This document shows positions 12,601 to 26,100 of a stretch of 64,000 nucleotides of DNA, piece by piece; position 1 is the first letter of the stretch, and the number at the start of each line of letters is the position of its first letter. The DNA is from Sanderia malayensis (lineage: Eukaryota > Cnidaria > Scyphozoa > Semaeostomeae > Pelagiidae): positions 6,042,392 through 6,106,391 of the forward strand of contig RQOL01000616.1 of NCBI GenBank assembly GCA_013076295.1. Direction: 5' to 3'. The notes beneath the pieces are model-generated. The model was not told where the DNA came from, searched no databases, and saw nothing but the letters and a program-made list of their open reading frames with translations. The position numbers and the translations under genes were made by a program.

Positions 12601-15600
12601 AATATAAACAGCTTCCTAAGCAACTGATCCCTGGACCGCGACCGCTTTAAAGTAAAATTTACCCTCGAATTAAGTAGCTTCAGATAAAACGAGGCATCCT
12701 TGGTCCCTTTGAGATCGGTGGAAGTTGTTAATTTGGCGCACCATCAGAGATCAGTACCAACAAAGCATTTGATGTATTCACAATAAATGGCATTTATTGT
12801 TGGTCTGTTTTAGATGGCAACGAATGGATATGTTGGCAAAGTGAAACTTTATACCTCTGATAGCAGTAGGAAGGCCATTAATTTCTGAAGATTGTATGTT
12901 ATTGTATTTCTATTTTGAAGAGGTCGCATTGACAAAAGGCTTTCTCTGAATCTGTGGACAGAAAACAAAAATGGATTCGTGAGCTGTGGCATTCACAGCA
13001 TTAGATATAACCACTTGATAATACTCAATGAGTTTTCAGTAAATTCTCAACAAGATGCTTCTTACATGAAGAGAGATGATGGTACCTAACAAAGAGCCAA
13101 TTAACAAAGAGAGTGATTTTTAGTTATACAATTGACATCTCCTATCTCCACTGCCTGCTATCTCAAGCATTTGCTTTTTCAAGTAATTTTCTATTCACTG
13201 TCATTTTGGTTCAGCACATTTGCTAGAGTATTACCTTACCACTGAGAAACTGACTTTAAGAAACTCGAGACTAAAATTGTTCTGAAAACAATAGATCTCA
13301 AAAATAGTCCATTGTTTTTGAACAATACCCTGGTCCCAAAGAACCAATTTGTAAGTGGTGGGGTAATACTGTATCTCAAACAAATTTCAACTTCCTCTGA
13401 GAGATCGAGACAGTGGATGTCAGCTGTACTAAAACTTTGTGGTGAGAAAACAGTAATGTCGATAAAAACAATAAACTCAATGCAACATTTATATTTACAT
13501 GAAATATCATAGCACATAACACTTACCCATCTAACATGAATAGAGCTTGAATGACACTGTTCATATAACAGGTGTTACCAAGATTGACCAAACCTGTTTT
13601 TCCAGTAATTGATTTTCTGTTCAGGGTGGGTTGGCTGGTTTGCGTGGTGGCCAGTGAATTCCTTCCCAAACTACAGCTTTCTGACAGCCATCTTTTCATG
13701 CTATCTTCTGACGGCTTTTGGAAATCCTGTTCAAAGAAAATTTGTCTGGTTAAACAGATTTATTTTTATGAAAATAATGTCTATGATAATATCAAGTATC
13801 AAAATTATGAGGACTAATGAGGACAATGAAAATTTCACAAAAATTGAAAGTATTGAGACAACAATAAAGATATCCTTATAAAAAATAGTTTGAATGGTTG
13901 AAACTTTCAACTTTAACTTTTAATACTTTAATAATAAGCTGTAATAGCTTCTATGTATGCCTTAAGTTCACTTGTGATGAAAAAAATATTTTTAGGGGTT
14001 TCATTTACTCTAGCTTAATATTAAAAATATTTTAGGATGGCTTTTAACAGCCAACAATTTAATGCCAGCAGAGAGTAACAAATCAGTCAAAATATAGTCA
14101 TTACCTTTATAGCTTCAAGAAGATCTGTATACACAATAGGATGACCAGGAAATTTGTACATCAATGTATAAACCAGTTCAGTGATTATTTTAACTGCAGA
14201 AGGGCCATGTATATCTTTCTGTTCCTCTTTAATCTTGGAAATGAGGGCTGGGATTTTGGGGGCAACCTGCAAAAAAAAGGGTAACCATGAAACATGCTAA
14301 AACAAATGCAAGAGATATGATCAGCCTAATGCTAAGGTTATAATGACAGTTTTATGAAAATAAAACATTGATAAGTATATTTAAAATCATACATGGGTGA
14401 AAATCTATCTCCTTTGAATGTAATTTGATGTTAAAGCAATAATCTGAAATATCACTTATTGAAGCTGTAGAAATTTACCTGAAGGAATAACTCTGGACTG
14501 TGCTGATAAACCAACATTGTGTATGAAAAAATTGGAAGAGTAATTTCTCGTGAACCAGGAATGAATAGACATTGAAAAATCTAAAAAAGGAAAGGAATTA
14601 ACTTAAATATTCAAAACAATAAACTTTCGATTAGCAAGCAATGTTATAGCAATAAATCCTGATAACTTAGTGGCATTATCTGGTAATATACGTACTTTTG
14701 TGATGTTATTTCTGATCAGTTCTGTCATCAGTTCTTGTCTATCACTTTCCATTAGAAGATGTTTAAAGATACTTATTATCCACACATCCAAATTCTTAAC
14801 TCCTGGCCACAATAGCCACCTAATCATTTTCTCAAACAAATTCTGAATATTTTTGTTCTTCAATGATTTATCCTTTGACAATATCTCAGCCGCAAACGAA
14901 GAAAGCTCTGTCGGGAAATTTTGCATCAGTGATGCAAGTGAAATATTTGATGCAGAATCTACTGAAGAAAGTTCTTTAAACAGCTCATTCAAAGCAATTT
15001 GCAAGTACAACTTATCCAAGTTGACAACTTTTGAAAACAATGCACTTATTGTGTTGACTTCGGCAACTTTGGCATTGAAAATACCAGCCAAATATTCATT
15101 CTGAGTTTCTAAATGCTCCTCAAAACTGAATTTAATGCTTTTAAGAAGTAATATTATCTTAGAAATTAATGATTCTTCACTTCCTTTCACAGAGTGTTCA
15201 CTCCAGCTTCTGACTATTGCTTTAGCAAGACAAGAATTTACCTCTAAGGTTTCCTCGACAAGAAAACATTGAACTAATTTTTGCAAAATCAAAATGCAGC
15301 TGGCACTATCGTTTGATGTTTGAATGATTGATAACATCTGCGTGACCAATTCTAGCCATTTTATTTTCTCAGTATCACACCCAGATAATAAAATATTTTC
15401 ATTTTCTTCTGCCAGAAATTTCACAGCAACTGTACTGTGTTCTCGCGTCCAAACTGTAATGAGTTTTCTCAATTTGCTCACAATCAAAGCATTGGGGCTT
15501 TGAGTTATCACTGTGGCACAATATTTCAACATCTTTCGTGTTGAATCTTCATCTTTAGTTGAACTGGCAACCAAAGCAATTTTGTCAATAAGTAAAGCCT

Positions 15601-15652
15601 TCACTTCATCCGGATGTTTTGAGTTCAGTGTACCTTCCAATATCTTCTCCAT
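9644..15652 (-). CDS. USP38: Ubiquitin carboxyl-terminal hydrolase, USP38 type
   Basis: A cysteine deubiquitinase. Eight coding exons join in phase: 15652-14696, 14580-14479, 14266-14105, 13726-13527, 12951-12855, 12360-12033, 11290-10221 and 9820-9644, giving about 1030 residues against about 1040 in human USP38. The N-terminus MEKILEGTLNSKHP matches the USP38 start, followed by about 400 residues of helical HEAT-like sequence (MIRWLLWPGVKNLDVWII). The catalytic cysteine box is GLVNLGNTCYMNSVIQALFM, the QQD box is QGAQQDCSEFLKHLLD, a zinc-ribbon pair is VKCLNC and YRCDNC, the catalytic histidine is in SSESGHYYCYSR, and the last box is EWYIFNDSSV. The C-terminus has the poly-glycine GKGGGGSSGF also seen in USP38. 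All key residues are present, so an active enzyme is expected. The (CAA)n tract at 12210-12235 encodes seven glutamines. Confidence 0.95.
11636..11995. repeat. (GTAT)n minisatellite with higher-order repeats in a USP38 intron
   Basis: Long GTAT/GTAC-type tetranucleotide runs are interrupted by three near-identical copies of a segment beginning ATAACAACACAAAGTTTAAT (about 11781, 11881 and 11989), so the unit of about 100 bp is itself repeated. It fills part of the intron between the exons at 11290 and 12033. Open frames here are only products of the tetranucleotide. Confidence 0.9.
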
Positions 15653-17146
15653 GATAGAAAATCGACTAGAAAAGTAAAGAAATATACGAAGATTCCTCTG
15701 GCACGCAAAAAATTGTTGAGATATCTATTACAACAGGTCGAAAACTATCGCTTTCAATTTAAGTGAAAATTCGCCATCATTTTAACAATAAACCTCAATC
15801 ATCATGAAACAGCAATAGTTTCTCAAGTACTTCATATATGCATTCAGCTGTTATGACGTCAGAAACGAAAGGAGTAAGTTCAGTTCTCCATATCACTTAT
15901 CACTTTAATTATAACATTAATTAACGACACGTTTAAACGAATTAAAATATGCTTAAAACAAAATTCAACGTGTTATCTTTACTAACCTAAACAAATTCAA
16001 AAGTCAAATCGGTCAAGTTCATCGATAAATAATGATAAACGGCAAGTTAAAAACGAAAATTAATAACAAATACTTATTTTTTTAGGCTTATCAAAGAGCC
16101 ATTATACTAAGCGTTAGTGCAGCTTTCCTAGCAAAGAACAAAATACCAAATGCTGGGACAATAAAAAGCTTGCATTAAGAAAATTGCAGTCAAGTGTACG
16201 GAATAAAATCAAGATAAAATACACCCTAAAAATGAAAAATAAAAACTAATTAACAATATTAATCATTGCTTATTAACCAATTTGGCACAAAATTTAATCA
16301 TGTGACTGCTTCGTATTTTACTAAGAAGTCTTCTACACCTGCTAAAGCACCTACAATATATACTACATATATACGACAACAGCAAAAATACTAAATGTAA
16401 TACGTCAGTACGTAATCTGAATAAATGCACATCGCTGTTTGTGTGAGTAACATCTGACAGTCAAAGTGATGCAGCCTAAATATCCATCATATATTAGTCG
16501 ATGTGAATCATAATTAAAACTAGCAGCACACATACTTACACTTTATTCTATTTTAACTTGCTTACCTTTCTATTTAAGTACATATCTGCCTAAACCTACT
16601 GCTATGCTTCGCTTCTACTTCAAATAAACGCCAACAGGGCTTATAAATGTTCCAGATCTTGTTACGGGTTGTGTATCGCAGGATACATGTTTAAAAATGG
16701 CGTTTCTATTTGAGGCGTTACAGTTTACATGGTTATCCTCAACACCACATAACTAGAAATATATTCGAGTTAACTGAATTGACAGCTCCCATGCATTTAA
16801 AATGTCCTTTATAATAATAGTGATAATATCAATGACAATGTACATTTACTGTTTTCGTCTATATTTGCTATAGTAATGTCAGAGCCATCATCCGTTTGCA
16901 ATCCAGGTTCTTTAATTGATAAACATATATTCGTATACGTATTTTGATCCCTCATATTAGCGAGGGGCCTCACCTCATAGCACCATCGCTGCCATGAAGT
17001 AATAAGCTATTGTCTTGATAAAGACGTTTCGTCAATGCATTGTATACTAGACATTACTATACTTGTCAATGTGTTAAATCGATGCATCCTGCCGCCCAAT
17101 CTGGAGCAGAGCAAACTAATGAAAAGCTTCTCAAAGCAAATAAGAT
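15653..17146. other. Intergenic between USP38 5' end and plexin 3' end
   Basis: AT-rich and without open frames of note. It should contain the USP38 promoter (left part) and the plexin 3' UTR (right part), both on the minus strand. Nothing else was recognised. Confidence 0.55.
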
Positions 17147-20100
17147 TCAGTCGTCGGGAAGATTTTCCATGATGCTTTGCAATTTATCAGCGTACTCTTC
17201 AAGGTTCTCTTTTTCAAGCGCATCCATAATCTAAATAAATGCAAAAAAATATTGTGATGAATAAGTGAAATTTTGTCTTGTAAAACAACAGAGATAAACT
17301 GCAACATATCTTGCTCAAAATGCACATTTATAAATGAATAGTTAATGACAGTCTGATTACATGGATGAATAATTAATGATTGCTTGATTGCATAGTGATT
17401 GTGATTGCTTGATTGCATTTGTTATTGCTTGATTGCATTAGTGACATCTTGATTGCATTAGTGACATCTTGATTGAATAATGACTGCCTGGTTGTATTAA
17501 TGACTGTTTAATAGTATTAGTGACATCTTGATTGCATTAATGATTGCTTGATTGCATTAAAGATTGCTTGATTGCATTTGTTATTGCTTGATTGCATTAG
17601 TGACATCTTAACTAAATTAATGATAACTTGACTGTATTAGTGACATCTTGATTGCATTAGTGACATCTTGATTAAACAATGACTGTCTGATTGTATTAAT
17701 GACTGCTTGATTGTATCAGTGATAGTTTGATTGCATTATTGATAAAGAACGAATGTTCGTTCATATTTACCTTGACTTTATGTTTCACAGCATACGTCAT
17801 GATATCGCTAGCTGCATTGTAATGATTGAAAACTGCTCCATATTTCTGAAAAATAAATTTAAAAATCATATCGAAATAAAGTCTTTCAGGACCGCACCTT
17901 CACATGGATAGTACACGACTAATTGTCTTAGATGAAATAAAATGATATGCATAGAAGAATTATTTATTCAATAAACTTACAATTGATATCACTGATAAAC
18001 TTTCATTCAGCTCCTTATCCTTGGCTGCTGGCAGTGCTTTCACATCACTATAGAATCTGCAATAAACACAAGCCAACACGGGTGAAAAGCTGATATGGAT
18101 GGTTTGATTCTCAGTGTTAGACTTGGTACAAATATATCGTAGTAACTAGTTTGTAGCACTGGAGCAGACGTTTATGAGATCTGCTTAGCTTCGTTATTGA
18201 ATCAAATTCTTAAACCGTCAAAGTCATTGAATCTTACCCCTTTACTTTCTTCTTGTATTCGGGAATCTCTTTGGCATAAAGAAGCTTGTTTGAGGGCGAG
18301 TCCTAGAACACGACCACGTTAGTAAAAGATTAAACAATTGATTATCTGACAGCCAGGCCTCATGCATAACGTAATAACGGGTTAAAAGAGAACAAGTAAA
18401 ACTAAACAAATGGGTCCAAGGGAAGTTCTAAGTCAGCTTATAGAAGCAAGGTAAGTGGTTCAAACCTTGCTTAGACGATGCTCCTCTGGAGAACACGAGT
18501 CCATGAAAAGCTAGAAATACGAAGTTTGCTTTTATTTTAAATATCTATGTAGCAAAGCATTTATCTAAAGCAACTATGCAAGAGTAAATACTGTAATCTG
18601 TTGTGATGTGATGTATACTATAATACTGTAACAATTTGCTTGAGTACCGGTACCAGTATATTATGTGCCAGTACCGGGACAAATAGCGTAGAAAGATCTA
18701 AACAAACCGATGTGCATTTACCTGGGCAGTGACAGATAGACAGGAATCGACAATGCTTGTCTTGTTGATGTCAAAAACAAAATTCGGATTTTTGATTATG
18801 TTTATCCAAAACTTCAATGGCAAACTGCAAAAAATGATAAGCAAGTTGAACATCTGTAGTAACTGTTGAACAATGTTCATGTTCAAAAAGCAACCCACCA
18901 CGCTATCAAGCAATTACTTAAACCATTTATTAAGCAGCAATCAAGCAACCTAAAAATGCATCAGGTTATCCATTAAGCAATCCATTAAGCCATCAAGTAA
19001 CCCATCAAACTATCCATGAAAGTAAACAATTCATCAAACAATCCATCACGCGATCCATCAAGCTGGTCATGAAGACAACAAACAATCTATCAAGCAACCC
19101 ATCAAGCCATCAAACAATTCATTCAGCAATCAAACAGCCCATCCAGTAACCTTATGAAGCTATCAAACAACCCATCAGTCAATAACTTAGTCAATGTTAC
19201 TACTTGTCACTGCAGATTGATTGCCATGGATCCATCGATATTAAGTACAAATAGGTTCAAATTATTCATCTTCAAATGAATCATAGCTAAGATCAGTTCG
19301 GCATCACCAACCTGTTATTCTTCCAAGTGTGCAGCACTTCGGGGTCAGTGATGCCAAGCAAGCAGCTTGCTTGTCGAGAAAATCGAATAAAAATTTCATT
19401 GCAGGTGGAATCGTCTGCTCATTCTTTGAGACGGTGAATATGGCCTCAAATAACGCATCAACAAAGTTCTGCAACGTGAACTGCAAGAAGGAAAACAATA
19501 GCAAAAATCGTTATGCTGCAGTACATTAGCAAAGAACTACATGCATTATTTCGCATAAATGTTCTGCTCATAATAAGAGATGCCGAAGTTAAATACCTTT
19601 GTTTTTAAAAGTCTTGTCAAGTAGACTTCAGCCATCATTTTGTTTTGTCGTATATCTTCTTTCTGCTCTGCTGGGTAATCAGATGATTTCACCTGCAAAG
19701 GAAAACAAAAAAGTAAAGAACTAAGTGTAGCACTATGTATTTGGACAAGAAAAAAGCTACTAGTGACTGACGTAAATAATACAGTGAAACTACGGTAAAT
19801 CAAGCAGACGACCAAGCCACGACAATAAGACAACTGTTCAGGTCAATAAAGTCCTGAGGTATGAAAGGCAAAGGCAGAAGTACACGTAAAGTTAAAATAG
19901 TAAAGTTCCTATCGTCCATACAGAAATATTCTATTGTCCATATAGAAGCCGTATTACCACACAGGACATTTCAATGTCCTATTGATATACAGGTGATGCT
20001 AGTGCATACATACCAAGTGCCATAGCTTGAAGTCTTCATCAGCATGATTGTGGTGGTTGTTGAGCATGGGTGTGCTGCTATGTGATGGTATAAATGAAAC

Positions 20101-23100
20101 GTTGGGCATGGATGTGTCGTGGAACACTGGAACAGAAGACACATTATTAAAGAAAGAAGATTCCTACAGCTGATATCAGCTATCTTGGATCTCCAAAAAA
20201 CGTCAAATTTGATCGAGATGGCCACTGTTGCGGATGTCAAGTACGAACAATACAAAAAGGAATCAGAAATTGTTCGAGATAGCGACAGTAGAGATAGAGA
20301 ATGCCGACTGCATTGTGGAAATGGTCTAGGTTTGCTTTTGTGAATTAACAAAGAGTGTTAACTTGGTTCAAAATGCTGATCATTTGTCAACTTACCGGGC
20401 GTACCGGTCCCATCGGAATAAAGAGTAAAAGGCATAAGTTTCAATTGACATCCGTCCGGAATCTGAGGAGAAAAACAGCTTCATTAGGTGACAGTCGCGT
20501 TTGCCGGGCAATAGACATTGAACTACAAAGGTATAGCTTGATAACCAAGCGAAAGGCCGCCATTTCAACGAAAGGCACCTTGAAATTCTACTGATACAAA
20601 TATACCGTTTGTGGCATTTCTTTGCGTGACAAATTCACTGGAAATAGATACCTTATAAATCCGTTCGCACAGAAAGTTGGCTGGTGTTGGAATAAGTAGC
20701 TATATAGTTAATAAAATAGTGAGCAAAACAAACCAGAAAATGCTCTAGAGTGTTGATTCGCTTCCATTCTCCTTCAACCTCACATGTATTGTCTTCTTGG
20801 CGCAATATTTTCTCACCACCAGTTGGAGTAAGGTATACTGAAAATAAGAGGGACAATATCTTAAATTTTACAGGTGAAAAACCCATTAGTTTTTAAGACA
20901 AAAGCTGAAAAAAATCAATATAAAAAGAAGACTTCTACAGCTAACATCCACTATCATGAATCACCAAGGGCAACATAGCTTGGTGGTATTCAGATAGCAA
21001 ATGCTCTAGATAAGAAAACTAAATTACCCGACCAAAATTATCTGACCAAAATAATAGATTTTCAATCAAAATAAATTAATTGTAGAGACGAGCAAAGATA
21101 ATATTTGTATATATATATACATAGAAGTATTATTTTTGCTCTAAAGTATACTTATATATGTAATAGTAATAATGTAATAATATATATAGCAATAGAAACA
21201 AGAAGAAGTAATTTCATCAAAAAGCCAAAAGTACCTAGAACGAGCGCATCTCTGTTTGGTCTTTTCGAATATGGCACATGCTAGATAAAATAAAGAATAA
21301 ATGAGAATGAGCAAAGATGAATGTCATATCAGCATCATAAAAACATAAGCTTACCATAACACTGACAAAAACACGAAAACAAGACATAGTAACAAGCTAT
21401 CTCTCCCCCATCCTTCTAAACAACAACAACGTAAAAAATAACGCGGTAAATAACGAAATCAACAGCCATACCCGGTAAATGACATTGAGAATTTTCTCTT
21501 TTGCTTGATTAACTGAGTCGCAGTTTAGAAGCTGCACTGCAATGTTGTCATCTCCATCATATTCCACGTGTGCCGTTATTGTCTGTATTGGGTGAACAAA
21601 TAGACTATGATCTATGGGCTCGTACATCATCGTATTGCACAGCAGGGAAAATATGGCATAAGAAGGTGGAGCAAAATGCACTAGATCATTGCTTAGGATA
21701 ACAGAGGAAAGGATATAATAGTATAGAATAGCATAGTTTAGCATAGAATAGCATAGCATAGTGTAGCATAATATAATATAGCATAGCATAGTATAGTATA
21801 TCATAGTGTGGTATAATATAGCATAGCACACCACAGTATAGTGTAGTATGATAAGATGTAGCATAGCATAGGATAGCATAGTATAGCATAGTTCAGTATG
21901 GCATGGTACATTCTATTATAGCATAGCTTAGAGTAGTGAAATATAGTATAACATAGTTTAGTAAAGTATATTATAGTACAGTAGAGTATATTTTAGCATG
22001 GTTTAGCTCAGCCACAACAGAAAAGGAAAAGGTAAAGAGATTTCATGATAGATGAATTCTATTGCGAATAAACGACAGTAGAAATAGAAACTCAATAGGT
22101 TGATTAAGTTAATAGGGTGTAAACCTTGAAATTGACTTTTTGTCTCAGCAACCTGTCTTCACTTAGAGAATTTCGAGCTTCGCAAGCAATAACATCTACT
22201 GGTTCCTTCTCCAAAAGTGAAACAATAGCAGAGAACAATTTGAAGAGAGGATCGCCAACTCTTTGCTGCAGAAAAATACATAAACGGTATCATAACAAAC
22301 ACACAATACTGTGAATAAACAATTAGAGAAGCTATACCACATATAAAGACAACAACAAATGAAACTGATTTAACTCATGAATCTGAAATTGGATATTCGT
22401 CTACCTGAAGGAATTCATACAATGTGTATGACAGCCAATTGGTGAGGAGCTTTTCAGCCACAGATTCAGTTCTGAAAGGAATCATAAAACGTGAACATGG
22501 AGAAAAGAATCATTTGCTTCTGAACTTATTAGTCCAAAACATCGAGGCATAAATCTAATAAGAGCGAGTTTAAATCTAATAACAGCGTAAAAAGTGACAA
22601 AAATAGTTACACATGCTATTATAACAAGAGGAATTTCAAACCTGCGAAGAAGAAGCTTTGCACGACTTGAATTCACGGATTTCTCGATCAAATCAGCAAG
22701 TAATTCTTGAAGGATGCTAAGAAAATAAAACAAATAATCGCATCAGACACCATCTCTTATTGACACATAAAGCATTACATGAATCAATACTGTGCTTTAT
22801 GGAAAATCCCGGCCCCCGAGGGGGAACGTTATCCCTACTCACTCTGTAACGTATTTCATGTCATCTTGTAAAGTAACAGTTAGCAATGATGCCACTTTGC
22901 ATCTACAAAAGAAGAAAAAACAACTCAAACCTTCATCCATGATTCCATTCAATGCATATGAGTCCATATTTTTCAAGCAAATTCAATGAAATGAGGATTG
23001 GAGCAAGAACATGAACGTGGTACGAGATTTCCTAAAAATTAAGTACAATTTTTTGGGATGGGAAATCAGACAAGGTTGGCCTACCTGTCTCTCATGCCAA

Positions 23101-26100
23101 ACTGGTGTTGGGACTCGAGAGTTTTGACAAAAGTCAACAAAAATTCCTTTTCTTTCAGAAGTTCACAAAACGAGGACATGCAACGTTTCCAACTATCGCT
23201 CTTGTTACACTGAAATTGCACACGAAAACAAGTGAATCACAATGAAAGACCAATTGCTTGTCATTAGTATCTAGCAGAACACAACACAACAACAAAATAA
23301 ATACAATGCTTCGATTAAACGCACCCTTCTTTTAAGCGCCCCCTCAAATAGAAACCCCCCTAAAATATCAAAAAAGTTAATAAACGCCGCGGGCGTTTAA
23401 TGGAAGCATTAAGGTATTAATTTGGCTTCATAGAGGTTTTGAATAATCGAAATTCAAACTTGAAGCATGCATGAAGCAAGTCAATATCAGAATGAATAAA
23501 GGTTCGACACATCAAGGAATCTAAGCTGAACAGCAATCAACCTTATCGAGATTCGAATATAAATCACAGACATGACAACAACAGCAACAACAACCGAACT
23601 CAAATAACTCACATCTCTCTCTGTGATTGGATGGTTTTCAGATCCAGGAAAGAGCAGCCTAACAGCGTATGTTTCAAAGTTAAGGTACGGTATAGCTGAC
23701 GTCGACATGTCAGTTGTTAAATCTGTCATCTCCGTCTGCAATTCGGCAAATGCTACAAGAAAGACGGCACAAACATTACAATTTGACGAAACAACAGCAA
23801 CGTAATAAATTGATTAAGAGAAGGGGTTGCCACAACAAACTATTTCATCAATGATTGTCACAGCAAACTATTTCATTAGTGATTGTCACAGCAAACTATT
23901 TCATCAACAATTGACATGGTGACAACCAATTAAAACAAATGAGATCACGAGACGAGATGTTGCAAGATAACATGCTTCAAAACCAGTTACCCTCTTTGCA
24001 TTCAGCAGCATATCTCGATTCGAGATTATCCAATCTGTTTTGATAAACTTTCTCGTACTTCTTCTCCTTCTTTCGTCTGCGCCGATAAAGAACGCAGAAT
24101 ATAATGATGACAACGATCAATATAGCTCCAATTGCTGCAGCGATGGCAATGTACTGCCACTTCAGTGAGCCGTCTTTGATCTGACGCTGAACATAACGAA
24201 CAGAGCCAAGGGTAGACTGCAGCCCACCTTTACCGATGTAAGCCTGAAAGCACAAAGCGTTACTGCTATCAATACATTATACAACGCCTTCTCTATATAT
24301 AAAACAAATGAATAATAAAGAAAAATAAATTCGTCAATAATAAACAAAACATTTACCTTGACAATTGCATCGTCCTTGTGGTCCTTTACCATGCTGATAT
24401 TTGGAGCAATGCAAAACAGTGTCTGAAAACGACCAAAAACAATCGAATTCATCTCATCACAATAAAACATCGCAGAAAATACCTTGACACTGCGTACGTT
24501 AAACACAAGCTTGTATAAAAATTGTGATTGCACTTACGTCACGTATGTTCTGAACCACACAAGGTAAATTGGCAACGGTGATAACCACATCTTCATTTCC
24601 GAGTACATGAAGATTCTTACCCTGTTAAAAGCAATAATAAATTCCACAAAAAGGCTAATAATCCACTAATAAAAGAGAATTATACATTCCCGATGCAGCT
24701 TTCAAGATGTTCATTAGAGAACTCATGTTGAAACTGACCAAGTGTACGGTAAACGCAAGCAATAACGCAAGCAAGGAAAACGGGCAGACTGCTAGATCAA
24801 AGCTTAAAAAGACTTAACAAAGAGCAGCAAATATTAAAAAGACATTTCTTGGGTGAGACCTCTCCCTTTTCTACCCCCATCTAAAAGGACAACAAACTCT
24901 CTTCTTCCAGCATCATTAACACTGATCATTGAGCTGACCTAACTGCACTTTATGAACCTCATTTAGTTCCAACATCGCAAGCAAATCAATAAAACAATAA
25001 CACCTTCACACGGTATGAACATGACGGATATTCTTACCCGTAGAACAAGATTTCTCGACTCCAAATCAACCTGTCGTCCGATTGGATAAAAGAAGGGATC
25101 CGGTCCCACGGTGATGTTCTGGAAACTCAACAAGCGGTGGACATTTTGCAACACGAAGCCAAGTTCGATGGAAACTGTCATGTTCACAGCACCAATCAAA
25201 TCGGTCACATTTGGTGCAATGCAATTCATTACGCTTGGAGATTTGATCAAGCATTGACCCTGCAAGCAATAAGCAATTAATAGATTTAGGCACTGTTCAA
25301 AATAGAAAAGAACCCTCTCCTTTTAGGCAGGGTCTATCGGAAGTTGGAGCCAAATCCCATGCAAGAAATATTGCCATGTCATTGAAATTATAGTTGTACC
25401 TCGTAGAGACAGAGGTGGCTTTAAATTTCTGAAAAAATCACTCACCGATTTGCTTCTCGCCGTTGCCAAAGTGGTAAACTTCATTCGTGGATTCTGTATC
25501 AAATCAAACCGATCGCCTTTCACAATGAACACCTGACCACCACTGTGAAAGAACGGAATAATATGTTACTACACTTTGTCATTAGTTCATCGCATGATCT
25601 AAATCAATAGTAGTTGGGGTGAGGATAACAGCCGAGGTGTCACGGCTGCAAATAAAATGGCTGGCGTAGGGTAACAGCGCAATTCGGCTATAGCCTCGAA
25701 GGGGCCTCGCGAGAACTTCGCTGGAACTCGTTATTAACGTGAGGGTAAATTGTACGAAGCTGAGGCATAGACAATTAATAAGGTGATGCAGACAAAACTG
25801 GAGGCTTTTGAAATGTGAATCTACCGCAGAATAATGAAAGTGACATGGACAGCAAAGAAAAGTAATGTGGAAGTTCTCAACCTTGTGAATGAAAGGAGGA
25901 AGCTAATGGGAATGATAAAAGAACGAAAATTGAAATACTTCGGTCACATTTTACGACATCCATGTCTTGGAAAATAACTATGCGAAGGAATGGTAAATGG
26001 TAAACGCGGGAGAGGAAGACCAAGACTGAAGTGGAGTGGAGTGACAACATCACAAAATGGACTGACAAGTCGTATGCGGAATGCTCGCGGATAGCGAGTG

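Noticed and set aside
13236..13517. 93-codon minus-strand ORF between USP38 exons
   Set aside because: USP38 exons on each side join in phase without it, and it matches nothing in the family.
17330..17750. CRISPR-like or satellite gene
   Set aside because: Diverged intronic tandem repeat with no spacers or coding capacity.
21397..21889. Tyr/Leu/Cys-rich membrane-like ORFs
   Set aside because: Only the last 37 codons (21582-21472) are a real plexin exon; the rest is the TAGCA repeat.
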